64,000 nucleotides of DNA. It comes from Chrysogorgia sp. JL179-B06. Lineage: Eukaryota > Cnidaria > Anthozoa > Scleralcyonacea > Chrysogorgiidae. The position numbers and the translations under genes are program-made. The number at the start of each line of letters is the position of its first letter. Positions within the stretch are counted from its first letter, which is position 1. Shown piece after piece: positions 1 through 14,819 of the stretch. Location of the stretch: contig JAYKKM010000427.1 of assembly GCA_035772405.1 (NCBI GenBank), forward strand, positions 2,800,001-2,864,000, in the 5' to 3' direction. The notes under the pieces were generated by a model. It was not told where the DNA came from, ran no database searches, and was given only the letters and a program-made list of their open reading frames with translations.

Positions 1-102
1 TATATATATATATATAAATGATCAAGATAACTTTTTAAAAACTTTAATCTTTTATTATCTTTGGGGCAGAGCCCCGAAACGTAGATTAAAGTTTTTAAAA
101 AG

Positions 103-152
<50 letters not shown>
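1..152. repeat. TA microsatellites bracketing a 76-bp perfect hairpin
   Basis: Two TA runs (1-16 and about 105-152) flank an inverted repeat with 22-bp perfect arms at 29-50 and 83-104. The loop contains a GGGGC-AGA-GCCCC stem followed by GAAACG. That resembles the stem II and GAAA portion of hammerhead-like motifs found elsewhere in this window (40001-40036), but no CUGANGA core is present. Probably a decayed non-autonomous element. Confidence 0.7.
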
Positions 153-156
<4 letters not shown>

Positions 157-253
157 CAAAAGAGACGAACTTTGGTTACTTCATTTAAACTTTAAACAGA
201 TCTGTAGTGAAATAAAGTTTAAAAAGTAAACCAAAGTTCGTCTCTTTTGTTCT
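153..253. repeat. Fold-back element with ~30-40 bp arms
   Basis: The sequence starting AGAACAAAAGAGACGAAC is repeated in reverse complement at the right end, with a short AT-rich centre. It directly abuts the TA tract ending at 152. No coding content. From 254 to 492 I see only AT-rich sequence. Confidence 0.75.
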
Positions 254-492
254 TACTATTCTGCTCTACTTAGGTATTGAGCACTCTCTGATATGATTTT
301 GAACCTGGTATATATGTATATATATATATGAATCTATTTGTTTTATACAATCAAAAACACCCTCAAAGGTTTATCAAAGCGGTTGGGGCATGAAAAAAGA
401 AAAACACAGCTGCTGACGTGATTTGATGCAATCCATGTATCTGTTACATATACAGTACATCTTTTGGTATTTTCTCTTTATCAAAGTTTTTG

Positions 493-1052
493 AAATTTGT
501 TGTTGTTTTAGTAATAGTTATATAGTATATAAGTATATTAATATAAGTACAATATATAGTTACAGTGTACCGTTTGTACAACAGGTAAACTTATAGATAG
601 AGTACAAATATATATTCCTGTATTCATGATTAAACGTTAATTTTTACTCATACTTTACACTTGAAGTGTGCGTAGTATAAGTTCACGTATAATGATGAAT
701 ACAGGAATATTTTGTACTCTATAAACTATAAGTAAAAGTATTAGTACAAATATAATATAAGTACGATAGGTACACTATAATATATAGTTTATTATATATA
801 TATTATAGTGTACCGATCGTCCTTATATTTGTACTAATACTTTTACTTATAGTTTATAGAGTACAAAATATTCCTGTATTCATCATTATATGTGAACTTA
901 TACTAACGTTTAATCATGAATACAGGAATGTATATTTGTACTCTATCTATAAGTTTACCTGTTGTACAAACATGAGTACAAACGGTACACTGTAACTATA
1001 TATTGTACTTATATTAATATACTATATAACTATTACTAAAACAACAACAAAT
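493..1052. mobile_element. Large fold-back element, ~560 bp
   Basis: Almost the whole segment is one inverted repeat centred near 775-800. The left end TTGTTGTTGTTTTAGTAAT mirrors the right end ATTACTAAAACAACAACAA. Internal blocks such as ATTCCTGTATTCATGATTAA also pair. The arms are about 260 bp, with a few indels. No open frame of note. Typical of a non-autonomous fold-back or MITE-like element, class not determined. A smaller TA-rich palindrome follows at about 1063-1113. Confidence 0.75.
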
Positions 1053-1315
1053 TATATATGTATTTATAAAAGTAAGTCCAACTGGACTTACATTAATATA
1101 CTTTAATACATATATATTTGCCATTCTTTTGCAGGTCGAGTTGGTGATGAAGTATTGAAACTAACTAAATATTTAAAATGCTACATACGATGTGTAAAAA
1201 AGTGAAATTGCTATGGATTAAAGTGTTTTGTATTTCTTCGTTTTTTTTTTTTAATTTTTATGCTAATTAAATTGGGTTAAATAGGAGTTTCGATTAGTAG
1301 ATTTCAGGCAAAGTT

Positions 1316-1380
1316 CGGATGGCCGAACGGTTAAGGCCAGTGTATACCAAGCAAGGAGGCGAGGGTTCAAACTCAGCCAA
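1316..1380 (+). other. tRNA-Leu/Ser-like pseudogene or SINE head
   Basis: TGGCCGAACGGTTAAGGC at about 1319-1336 matches a type II tRNA A box, and GGGTTCAAACTC at about 1367-1378 matches a B box. The spacing fits an internal Pol III promoter. The 3' acceptor arm is not convincing, so I read this as a tRNA-derived fragment rather than a functional tRNA. Confidence 0.5.
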
Positions 1381-1463
1381 GGACTTCCTAAAAATTATTA
1401 AATGTGGTATAAGAACTCATGAATAATGGATGAGAAATTGGGGGTTGATACCCAATGAGAAAA

Positions 1464-2325
1464 GAGAGGTTCAGACTACGTAACCAAAAAACAGAGGGGG
1501 TAAGACGAAGTAAGAAAAAATCAGAGGGGTGAAGACCAAGTAAGAAAAAAATCAGAGAGGTGAAGACTAAGTAAGAAAAAAATCAGAGGGGTGAAGACCA
1601 AGTAAGAAAAAAATCAGAGGGGTGAAGACCAAGTAAGAAAAAAATCAGAGGGGTGAAGACTAAGTAAGAAAAAATCAGAGGGGTGAAGACTAAGTAAGAA
1701 AAAATCAGAGGGGTGAAGACTAAGTAAGAAAAAATCAGAGGGGTGAAGACTAAGTAAGAAAAAATCAGAGGGGTGAAGACTAAGTAAGAAAAAATCAGAG
1801 GGGTGAAGACTAAGTAAGAAAAAAACCAGAGGGGTGAAGACTAAGTAAGGAAAAAACCAGAGGGGTAAGACTAAGTAGGAATAAAACCAGAGGGGGTAAG
1901 ACTAAGTAGGAATAAAACCAGAGGGGGTAAGACTAAGTAGGAATAAAACCAGAGGGGGTAAGACTAAGTAGGAATAAAACCAGAGGGGGTAAGACTAAGT
2001 AGGAATAGAACCAGAGGGGGTAAGACTAAGTAGGAATAAAACCAGAGGGGGTAAGACTAAGTAGGAATAAAACCAGAGGGGTAAGACTAAGTAGGAATAA
2101 AACCAGAGGGGGTAAGACTAAGTAGGAATAAAACCAGAGGGGGTAAGACTAAGTAGGAATAAAACCAGAGGGGGTAAGACTAAGTAGGAATAAAACCAGA
2201 GGGGGTAAGACTAAGTAGGAATAGAACCAGAGGGGGTAAGACTAAGTAGGAATAAAACCAGAGGGGGTAAGACTAAGTAGGAATAAAACCAGAGGGGGTA
2301 AGACTAAGTAGGAATAAAAAAAGGA
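1464..2325. repeat. 31-bp minisatellite, ~28 copies in two subfamilies
   Basis: The first half has units of the type GACYAAGTAAGAAAAAATCA plus GAGGGGTGAA. From about 1860 the units change to GACTAAGTAGGAATAAAACC plus AGAGGGGGTAA. The switch is gradual, as expected from local unequal exchange. No coding frame. Confidence 0.9.
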
Positions 2326-2413
2326 GGGGGTCTTCGTGCGGCTCCGGGTGAAACAAAGGGGAAAACTGTTAAGTGTTTTTAAATTGAAAAAAAATTTGAA
2401 CAGGGGGTACTTC

Positions 2414-2632
2414 TATTTTATTTATAAGATTTTTTATTTATAAGATTTTTTATTTACAAGATTTTTTATTTACAAGATTTTTTATTTACAAGATTTTTTA
2501 TTTACAAGATTTTTTATTTACAAGATTTTTTATTTACAAGATTTTTTATTTACAAGATTTTTTATTTACAAGATTTTTTATTTACAAGATTTTTTATTTA
2601 CAAGATTTTTTATTTACAAGATTTTTTATTTA
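2414..2632. repeat. 16-bp minisatellite, ~14 copies
   Basis: Near-identical copies of TATTTACAAGATTTTT. Begins shortly after the 31-bp array and runs directly into a 17-bp array. Confidence 0.92.
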
Positions 2633-2870
2633 ATGTACAAGCTTACTTAATGTACAAGCTTACTTAACAAACAAGCTTACTTAACAAACAAGCTTACTTA
2701 ACAAACAAGCTTACTATAACAAACAAGCTTACTTAACAAACAAGCTTACTTAACAAACAAGCTTACTTAACAAACAAGCTTACTTAACAAACAAGCTTAC
2801 TTAACAAACAAGCTTACTTAACAAACAAGCTTACTTAACAAACAAGCTTACTTAACAAACAAGCTTACTT
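2633..2870. repeat. 17-bp minisatellite, ~14 copies
   Basis: Tandem copies of AAGCTTACTTAACAAAC with very little divergence. The boundaries with both neighbouring arrays are abrupt. Confidence 0.92.
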
Positions 2871-5800
2871 AGACTACAACTAGACTACAACTACAACTAG
2901 ACTACGACTACACTGACTATGACTAGACTATGACTAGACTATGACTACACTGACTATGACTAGACTACAACTAGACTACACTGACTATGACTACACTACA
3001 ACTACACTGACTATGACTACACTACAACTAGACTACACTGACTATGACTAGACTACAACTAGACTACACTGACTATGACTACACTACAACTAGACTACAC
3101 TGACTATGACTAGACTACAACTACACTGACTATGACTAGACTACAACTAGACTACACTGACTATGACTAGACTACAACTACACTGACTATGACTAGACTA
3201 CAACTACACTGACTATGACTAGACTACAACTAGACTACACTGACTATGACTAGACTACAACTACACTGACTATGACTAGACTACAACTAGACTACACTGA
3301 CTATGACTAGACTACACTGACTCTGACTAGACTACAACTACACTGACTATGACTAGACTACAACTAGACTACACTGACTATGACTAGACTACAACTAGAC
3401 TACAACTACACTGACTATGACTAGACTACAACTAGACTACACTGACTATGACTACACTACAACTACACTGACTATGACTACACTACAACTAGACTACACT
3501 GACTATGACTAGACTACAACTAGACTACACTGACTATGACTACACTACAACTAGACTACACTGACTATGACTAGACTACAACTACACTGACTATGACTAG
3601 ACTACAACTAGACTACACTGACTATGACTAGACTACAACTACACTGACTATGACTAGACTACAACTAGACTACACTGACTATGACTAGACTACAACTACA
3701 CTGACTACAACTACACTGACTATGACTACACTACAACTAGACTACACTGACTATGACTACACTACAACTAGACTACACTGACTATGACTAGACTACAACT
3801 AGACTACACTGACTATGACTAGACTACAACTACACTGACTATGACTACACTACAACTAGACTACACTGACTATGACTACACTACAACTACACTGACTATG
3901 ACTACACTACAACTAGACTACACTGACTATGACTACACTACAACTACACTGACTATGACTACACTACAACTACACTGACTATGACTACACTACAACTACA
4001 CTGACTATGACTACACTACAACTAGACTACACTGACTATGACTACACTACAACTACACTGACTATGACTACACTACAACTAGACTACACTGACTATGACT
4101 ACACTACAACTAGACTACACTGACTATGACTAGACTACAACTACACTGACTATGACTACACTACAACTAGACTACGACTATGACTAGACTACAACTAGAC
4201 TACACTGACTATGACTAGACTACAACTACACTGACTATGACTACACTACAACTAGACTACGACTATGACTAGACTACAACTAGACTACGACTACACTGAC
4301 TATGATTAGACTACGACTACACTGACTATGACTAGACTACGACTACACTGACTATGATTAGACTACGACTACACTGACTATGATTAGACTACGACTAGAC
4401 TACGACTACACTGACTATGACTAGACTACGACTACACTGACTATGATTAGACTACGACTACACTGACTATGACTAGACTACAACTAGACTACGACTAGAC
4501 TGCGACTACACTACAGCTAAACTGACTACAACTAGCCTACGATTATGACTAGACTATTACTACGACTAGACTATTATTACGACTAGACTATTATTACGAC
4601 TAGACTACAACTAGATTACGACTAGACTACGAATGACTACGACTATGACTAGACTAACTACGACTACACTGACTACGACTACACTACAACTAAACTACGA
4701 CTAGACTATGACTAGACTACGACTATGTGACTAGACTACGACTATGTCTAGACTATGACTATGCTACGACTAGACTGACAATGACAACAACTAGACTACG
4801 CATAGACTACGACTAGACTGACTATGACAACAACTAGACTATGATAGACTACGACTAGACTACAAGTAGACTACGACTAGACTACGACTACGGACTACAC
4901 TGTGACTAGATTATGACTCTGACTACGACTAGACTATATTTAGACTATCACTACGACTAGACTATATTTAGACTATGACTACGACTAGATTAGGACTACG
5001 ACTAGATTATGACTATATGACTATGACTCTGACTACGACTATGACTACGAGAAAGACTACGACTAGATTATGACTATGACTTGACTAAGACTATGACTAG
5101 ACTATAATTAGACTATGACTATTGACTATGAGTAGACTATATTTAGACTATGACTAGACTATATTTAGACTATGACTATTGACTATGACTAGACTATATT
5201 TAGACTATGATTATTGACTATGACTAGACTATATTTAGACTATGACTATTGACTATGACTAGACTATATTTAGACTATGACTATTGACTATGACTGTGAC
5301 TAGACTATATTTAGACTATAACTATTACTACAACTATGACTATGACTAGACTACAACTAGACTTCAACTAGACTAGACTATTAACTATGACTAGGACTAC
5401 AACTACGACTGTGATTATGATTATGACTACAACTTGACTATGAGTATAGACTACAACTACGACAGTGACTAAGGACAGTGACTAGGACAGTGACCAGGAA
5501 CTATGACTATGACTATGACTATGACTAGACTACGACTAGACTACGACTAGAATTATGACTAGATTATGACTATGACTAGAATTGACTAGATTATGACTAC
5601 GACTAGACTACGACTAGAATTGTGACTAGATTATGACTAGGACTAGACTACGACTAGAATTGACTAGATTAGGACTACGACTAGACTACGACTAGAATTA
5701 TGACTAGATTATGACTACGACTAGACTACGAACTACGACTGTGACTAGACTATATTTAGCCTATGACTACAATTATGACTATAACTATGACTATAACTAT

Positions 5801-6300
5801 GACTACAACTATAACTATGACTAGGACTACAACTATGACTACGACTGTGACTATGATTATGACTACAACTTGACTATGAGTATAGACTACAACTACGACA
5901 GTGACTAGGACAGTGACTAGGAACTATGACTATGACTATGACTAGACTACGACTAGAATTATGACTAGATTATGACTACGACTAGACTACGACTAGAATT
6001 GACTAGATTATGACTACGACTAGACTACGACTAGAATTATGACTAGATTATGACTATGACTAGACTACGACTGTGACTAGAATTATGACTAGATTATGAC
6101 TACGACTAGACTACAACTGTGACTAGACTGCGACTAGACTACGACTAGAATTATGACTAGATTATGACTATGACTAGACTACGACTAGAATTATGACTAG
6201 ATTATGACTATGACTAGACTACCTGTACGACTGTGACTAGATTATGACCATGACTAGACTATGACTGTGACTAGAATTATGACTAGATTATGACTATGAC
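2871..6300. repeat. GACTA-based satellite, complex higher-order part
   Basis: Built from short modules (GACTAT, GACTAG, GACTAC, ACTACAACT, ACTGACT). In 2871-4560 they combine into about 30-50 bp higher-order units such as CTACACTGACTATGACTAGA. From 4560 to 6300 the order becomes irregular. Frequent TAG and TGA codons in all frames exclude coding. Confidence 0.9.
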
Positions 6301-9300
6301 TAGACTACGACTCTGACAACGACTATATTTAGACTACGATTAGACTATATTTAGACTATGACTAGACTATATTTAGACTATGACTAGACTATATTTAGAC
6401 TATGACTACACTATATTTAGACTATGACTAGACTATATTTAGACTATGAGTAGACTATATTTAGACTATGACTAGACTATATTTAGACTATGACTAGACT
6501 ATATTTAGACTATGACTAGACTATATTTAGACTATGAGTAGACTATATTTAGACTATGAGTAGACTATATTTAGACTATGAGTAGACTATATTTAGACTA
6601 TGACTACGACTAGACTATATTTAGACTATGACTACAACTCTGACTATGACTAGACTATATTTAGACTATGACTAGACTATATTTAGACCATGACTAGACT
6701 ATATTTAGACTATGACTAGACTATATTTAGACTATGACTAGACTATATTTAGACTATGACTAGACTATATTTGGACTATGACTAGACTACATTTAGACAA
6801 TGACTAGACTATATTTAGACTATGACTACACTACATTTAGACTGACTAGACTATATTTAGACTATGACTACGACTAGACTATATTCAGACTATGACTACA
6901 ACTCTGACTATGACTAGACTATATTTAGACTATGACTAGACTATATTTAGACTATGACTATTGACTATGACTACAACTAGACTATATTTAGACAATGACT
7001 AGACTATATTTAGACTATGACTAGACTATGTTTAGACAATGACTAGACTATATTTAGACTATGACTAGACTATATTTAGACTATGACTAGATTATATTTA
7101 GACTATGACTAGACTATATTTAGACTATGACTAGACTATATTTAGACTATGACTAGACTATATTTAGACTATGACTAGACTATATTTAGACTATGACTAG
7201 ACTATATTTAGACTATCACTAGACTATATTTAGACTATGACTAGACTATATTTAGACTATGACTAGACTATATTTAGACTATGACTAGACTATATTTAGA
7301 CTATGACTAGACTATATTTAGACTATGACTAGACTATATTTAGACTATGACTAGACTATATTTAGACTATCACTAGACTATATTTAGACTATGACTAGAC
7401 TATATTTAGACTATGACTAGACTATATTTAGACTATGACTAGACTATATTTAGACTCACTAGACTATATTTAGACTATGACTACGACTAGACTATATTTA
7501 GACTATGACTATTGACTATGACTGTGACTAGACTATATTTAGACTATGACTAGACTATATTTAGACTGACTAGACTATATTTATACTATGACTACGACTA
7601 GACTATATTTAGACTATAACTATGACTAGACTATATTTAGACTATGACTATTGACTATGACTGTGACTAGACTATATTTAGACTATGACTAGACTATATT
7701 TACACTATGACTAGACTATATTCAGACTATGACTAGACTATATTTAGACTGACTAGACTATATTTATACTATGACTACGACTAGACTATATTTAGACTAT
7801 AACTACGACTAGACTATATTTACACTATGGCTAGACTATATTTAGACTATGACTACACTACATTTAGACTGACTAGACTATATTTATACTATGACTACGA
7901 CTAGACTATATTTAGACTATAACTACGACTAGACTATATTTAGACTATGACTACAACTCTGACTATGACTAGACTATATTTACACTTTGACTAGACTATA
8001 TTTAGACTATGACTATGACTCTGACTAGACTATATTTAGACTATGACTAGACTATATTTAGACTGACTAGACTATATTTAGACTATAACTATGACTAGAC
8101 TATATTTAGACTATGACTACAACTCTGACTATGACTAGACTATATTTAGACTATGACTAGACTATATTTAGACTATGACTAGACTATATCTAGACTATGA
8201 CTATGACTCTGACTATGACTAGACTATATATTTAGACTATGATTAGACTATATTTAGACTATGACTAGACTATATTTAGACTATGACTAGACTATATTTA
8301 GACTATGACTAGACTATATCTAGACTATGACTACGACTCTGACTATGACTAGACTATATTTAGACTATGACTAGACTATATTTAGACTATGACTAGACTA
8401 TATTTAGACTATGACTAGACTATATTTAGACTATGACTACTAGACTATATTTAGACTATGACTAGACTATATTTAGACTATGACTAGACTATATTTAGAC
8501 TATGACTAGACTATATTTAGACTATGACTAGACTATATTTAGACTATGACTAGACTATATTTAGACTATGACTAGACTATATTTAGACTATGACTAGACT
8601 ATATTTAGACTATGACTAGACTATATTTAGACTATGACTACTAGACTATATTTAGACTATGACTAGACTATATTTAGACTATGACTAGACTATATTTAGA
8701 CTATGACTAGACTATATTTAGACTATGACTAGACTATATTTAGACTATGACTAGACTATATTTAGACTATGACTAGCCTATATTTAGACTATGACTAGAC
8801 TATATTTAGACTATGACTAGACTATATTTAGACTATGACTAGACTATATTTAGACTATGACTAGACTATATTTAGACTATGACTACTAGACTATATTTAG
8901 ACTATGACTAGACTATATTTAGACTATGACTAGACTATATTTAGACTATGACTAGACTATATTTAGACTATGACTAGACTATATTTAGACTATGACTAGA
9001 CTATATTTAGACTATGACTAGCCTATATTTAGACTATGACTAGACTATATTTAGACTATGACTAGACTATATTTAGACTATGACTAGCCTATATTTAGAC
9101 TATGACTAGACTATATTTAGACTATGACTAGACTATATTTAGACAATGACTAGACTATATTTAGACTATGACTAGACTATATTTAGACTATGACTAGACT
9201 ATATTTGGACAATGACTAGACTATATTTAGACTATGACTAGACTATATTTAGACTATGACTAGACTATATTTGGACTATGACTAGACTATATTTAGACAA

Positions 9301-12300
9301 TGACTAGACTATATTTAGACTATGACTAGACTATATTTAGACAATGACTAGACTATATTTAGACTATGACTAGACTATATTTGGACTATGACTAGACTAT
9401 ATTTAGACAATGACTAGACTACATTCAGACTGACTAGACTATATTTATACTATGACTACGACTAGACTATATTTAGACTATGACTACGAGTCTGACTATG
9501 ACTAGACTATATTTACACTATGACTAGACTATATTTAGACTATGACTAGACTATATTTAGACTGACTAGACTATATTTATACTATGACTACGACTAGACT
9601 ATATTTAGACTATAACTATGACTAGACTATATTTAGACTATGACTAGACTATATTTAGACTATGACTAGACTATATTTAGACTATGACTAGACTATATTT
9701 AGACTATGACTACAACTCTGACTATGACTAGACTATATTTAGACTATGACTACGACTCTGACTATGACTAGACTATATTTAGACTATGACTAGACTATAT
9801 TTAGACTATGACTAGTCTATATTTTGACTATGACTACGACTCTGACTATGACTAGACTATATTTAGACTATGACTACGACTCTGACTAGACTATATTTAG
9901 ACTATGACTACGACTGTGACTATGACTAGACTATAATTTAGACTATGACTACGACTGTGACTATGACTAGACTATATTTAGACTATGACTAGACTATGTT
10001 TAGACTATGACTAGACTATATTTAGACTATGACTAGACTATATTTAGACTATAACTACGACTAGACTATATTTAGACTATGACTACAACTCTGACTATGA
10101 CTAGACTATATTTAGACTATGACTACGACTCTGACTATGACTAGACTATATTTAGACTATGACTAGACTATATTTAGACTATGACTAGTCTATATTTTGA
10201 CTATGACTACGACTCTGACTATGACTAGACTATATTTAGACTAGGACTAGACTATATTTAGACTATGACTACGACTCTGACTAGACTATATTTAGACTAT
10301 GACTACGACTGTGACTATGACTAGACTATAATTTAGACTATGACTACGACTGTGACTATGACTAGACTATATTTAGACTATGACTACGACTGTGACTATG
10401 ACTAGACTATAATTTAGACTATGACTACGACTGTGACTATGACTAGACTATATTTTGACTATGACTACGACTCTGACTATGACTAGACTATATTTAGACT
10501 ATGACTAGACTATATTTAGACTATGACTACGACTGTGACTAGACTATATTTAGACTATGACTACGACTGTGACTATGACTAGACTATAATTTAGACTATG
10601 ACTACTAGACTATATTTAGACTATGACTAGACTATATTTAGACTATGACTAGACTATATTTAGACTATGACTAGACTATATTTAGACTATGACTAGACTA
10701 TATTTAGACTATGACTAGACTATATTTAGACTATGACTAGACTATATTTAGACTATGAGTAGACTATATTTAGACTATGACTAGACTATATTTAGACTAT
10801 GACTAGACTATATTTAGACTATGACTACTAGACTATATTTAGACTATGACTAGACTATATTTAGACTATGACTAGCCTATATTTAGACTATGACTAGACT
10901 ATATTTAGACTATGACTAGACTATATTTAGACAATGACTAGACTATATTTAGACTATGACTAGACTATATTTAGACTATGACTAGACTATATTTGGACAA
11001 TGACTAGACTATATTTAGACTATGACTAGACTATATTTAGACTATGACTAGACTATATTTGGACTATGACTAGACTATATTTAGACAATGACTAGACTAT
11101 ATTTAGACTATGACTAGACTATATTTAGACAATGACTAGACTATATTTAGACTATGACTAGACTATATTTGGACTATGACTAGACTATATTTAGACAATG
11201 ACTAGACTACATTCAGACTGACTAGACTATATTTATACTATGACTACGACTAGACTATATTTAGACTATGACTACAACTCTGACTATGACTAGACTATAT
11301 TTAGACTATGACTAGACTATATTTAGACTATGACTAGACTATATTTAGACTATGACTAGACTATATTTAGACTATGACTAGACTATATTTAGACTGACTA
11401 GACTATATTTAGACTATGACTACGACTAGACTATATTTAGACTATAACTATGACTATGACTAGACTATATTTAGACTATGACTAGACTATATTTAGACTA
11501 TGACTAGACTATATTTAGACTATGACTAGACTATGACTATGACTAGACTATATTTAGACTATGACTACGACTCTGACTATGACTAGACTATATTTAGACT
11601 ATGACTAGACTATATTTAGACTATGACTAGACTATATTTAGACTATGACTAGACTATATTTAGACTATGACTAGTCTATATTTTGACTATGACTAGACTA
11701 TATGTAGACTATGACTAGACTATATTTAGACTATGACTAGACTATATTTAGACTATGACTACGACTATGACTAGACTATATTTAGACTATGACTACGACT
11801 GTGACTATGACTAGACTATAATTTAGACTACGACTACAACTCTGACTATGACTAGACTATATTTAGACTATGACTAGACTATATTTAGACTATGACTAGA
11901 CTATATTTAGACTATGACTAGACTATATTTAGACTATAACTACGACTAGACTATATTTAGACTATGACTAGACTATATTTAGACTATGACTACGACTCTG
12001 ACTATGACTAGACTATATTTAGACTATGACTAGACTATATTTAGACTATGACTACAACTCTGACTATGACTAGACTATATTTAGACTAAGACTAGACTAT
12101 ATTTAGACTATGACCATGACTCTGACTAGACTATGACTACGACTGTGACTATGACTAGACTATATTTAGACTATGACTACGACTGTGACTATGACTAGAC
12201 TATATTTAGACTATGACTACGACTGTGACTATGACTAGACTATAATTTAGACTACGACTACAACTCTGACTATGACTAGACTATATTTAGACTATGACTA

Positions 12301-13440
12301 CGACTCTGACTATGACTAGACTATATTTAGACTATGACTAGACTATATTTAGACTATGACTACGACTGTGACTAGACTATATTTAGACTATGACTACGAC
12401 TGTGACTATGACTAGACTATAATTTAGACTATGACTACGACTGTGACTATGACTAGACTATATTTAGACTATGACTACGACTCTGACTATGACTAGACTA
12501 TAATTTAGAGACTATGACTAGACTATATTTAGACTATGACTACGACTGTGACTAGACTATATTTAGACTATGACTACGACTCTGACTATGACTAGACTAT
12601 ATTTAGACTATGACTACTAGACTATATTTAGGCTATGACTAGACTATATTTAGACTATGACTAGACTATATTTAGACTATGACTAGACTATATTTAGACT
12701 ATGACTAGACTATATTTAGACTATGACTAGACTATATTTAGACTATGAGTAGACTATATTTAGACTATGACTAGACTATATTTAGACTATGACTAGACTA
12801 TATTTAGACTATGACTACTAGACTATATTTAGACTATGACTAGACTATATTTAGACTATGACTAGACTATATTTAGACTATGACTAGACTATATTTAGAC
12901 TATGACTAGACTATATTTAGACTATGACTAGACTATATTTAGACTATGACTAGACTATATTTAGACTATGACTAGACTATATTTAGACTATGACTACTAG
13001 ACTATATTTAGACTATGACTAGACTATATTTAGACTATGACTAGACTATATTTAGACTATGACTAGACTATATTTAGACTATGAGTAGACTATATTTAGA
13101 CTATGACTAGCCTATATTTAGACTATGACTAGACTATATTTAGGACTAGAATATGACTCTGACAACTACGACAACTAGACTACGACTAGACTACGACTAG
13201 ACTTCAACTAGACTAGACTATAACTATGACTACAACTATGACTACGATGACTATGAGTAGACTACAACTACGACAGTGACTAGGAGTGACTAGGAACTAT
13301 GACTATGACTATGACTACGACTAAACTGATTATGACTTGACTACGACTAAGACTAGATTATGACTGTGACTAGACTACAACTCTGACTCCAGCTTGACTA
13401 TATTTAGACTATGACTATGACTACAGCTAGACTACGACTA
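6301..13440. repeat. 22-bp GACTA-derived satellite, ~300 copies
   Basis: Dominated by the 22-bp unit formed of GACTATGACTAG plus ACTATATTTA, with interspersed variants carrying TACGACTCTGACTATGAC inserts. Large blocks recur (for example around 8440-9100 and 10600-11200), suggesting segmental duplication inside the array. The last ~300 bp (13145-13440) are decayed. No gene is present. Confidence 0.92.
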
Positions 13441-13595
13441 ACAAAAACAATCGTATATAATATATTTTATGTTGCTTACCTAGAAATTCCTTTCATAATC
13501 TGAGCATGAAATATCAATCTTTTCGTTTATCCATCCAAAAGTTGGAAATTCGAAAGAGCTAGCCAGCTATATAAAAGCTAACCAACTAAGACCTA

Positions 13596-13715
13596 AAAAC
13601 CTAAGGTAGGAAGAAAGTAAAAGGTTACAACTCTACACAGAAAGACATGGCATTGTTGTCATGTACAAGCATACTTTGCCATGTTGGTTTTTAGTGGAGA
13701 ACATTTTGCTTAAAT
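13596..13715 (+). repeat. Dispersed repeat, copy 1 (second copy at 18803-18895)
   Basis: Both copies contain TAGGAAGAAAGTAAAA, CTACACAGAAA, GTCATG(T/C)AC(A/G)AGC, CTT(T/C)GCCA and a G-rich block, with the same order and spacing. Copy 2 is more GC-rich. Possibly remnants of one element or of a duplicated promoter or exon. Class unknown. Confidence 0.6.
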
Positions 13716-14519
13716 ATAATATAAATTATATATACATATAATATAAATAATATATATATATAATGTATACACAGATTATATATACACATACATAGAAATA
13801 TATATACTATATTAATATTGTATATACTTTAATCCTTGTATATATAATCCTTGTATATAATTAAACTAAGTATTAAAGTATTATATACTTCTTATGTAAA
13901 ATACAAGTATATACTTTAAGTGAATAAATTCTACTACATGCATAATACCAGTACTTATACTGGGCACAATTATATTTTTAACATAATTTTGCAATCATGA
14001 TGGCTTCAAAGTTTTGCTTCAGGACCATGTAACATTCCATTCCTACTTGTTGGGCAACAATTTATATATTGAAATGCTTATACTATATCTTCCGAATAAA
14101 AATGGACACAACACTTTCATCAATAAAATAAATTGATTTTTATTTCAAATTCATACAAGTCAGTACAGTGCACCATCAACTACAATAATGCCAAAAACGA
14201 ACTTTATTAAAATGGCATATCTTTTAAACAAATATCACTGAATGCTGGACAGAAAATTACTAGTTTGGAAGAAACACAACACTTCAAAATTCATGGAACT
14301 AAAAATGTTTGTTTAACAGAAATTAGTGAAGTTGTATTCAAGATCACCACAATTGTACAGTCACAAATGTCAAGATCTTACCACAAACCAAGAAGCCATA
14401 GACAGCAATGTCAATTTATTGTAATGTTTGAAAAAGTGTGCTTTATATTGGAAAAATCCCAGGTTTGATGCCTTGGTATAAATTAATCCAACAAAGTAAC
14501 TAATATGTTTATACATACA

Positions 14520-14695
14520 AATTGAATACTCTAAAAAGTTGGTGTGCTGCTGAAATGGTGTGTAGGAGATCTAACATTTCGATTAAAGGCACTTCATTTG
14601 AAATATTAGACCTCGTACAATGCTACGATTGGCAGTTACACCAACCTTTTTAAAGTATTCAATTTGTACTTTTACACCACCTCACAGCACAACAC
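14520..14695. repeat. Hairpin repeat related to the 87-bp array at 45.2 kb
   Basis: Ends are inverted copies (AAATTGAATACTCTAAAAAG and its near complement near 14660-14690). The core AAAGTTGGTGTGCTGC matches the repeat at 21655-21745 and the tandem unit at 45245-45945. Likely a small MITE family. Confidence 0.6.
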
Positions 14696-14730
14696 TGTTT
14701 ATAAATACTCTATTTAAGGTTAACAATAAT

Positions 14731-14812
14731 CTAGACTTCACACATTTCATAAAACATTTCTTCCCTCTTGGTTTCTGGAGATTCCATATCATCTTGGCCC
14801 ATGTATACTTTG
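14731..14812 (-). CDS. Candidate terminal exon, unidentified gene
   Basis: A polypyrimidine-AG acceptor (TATTTTAG) precedes an open frame of 26 codons ending in TAG at 14731-14733. It encodes an acidic stretch beginning KVYMGQDDMESPETK. It may be the 3' exon of the candidate gene whose 5' exons lie at 17748-18717, but I could not find the connecting exons. Weak evidence. Confidence 0.3.
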
Positions 14813-14819
14813 CTAAAAT

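Larger units (their letters stand above)
13441..14730. other. AT-rich region without a recognised gene
   Basis: Mostly AT-rich unique sequence, with TA-rich stretches at 13720-13870. It contains one copy of a dispersed repeat (13596-13715) and a hairpin repeat (14520-14695). Short open frames near 14265 and 14620 look like chance. Confidence 0.6.

Noticed and set aside
1316..1380. Functional tRNA gene
   Set aside because: A and B boxes are present, but the acceptor stem and 3' end do not pair. Treated as tRNA-derived.
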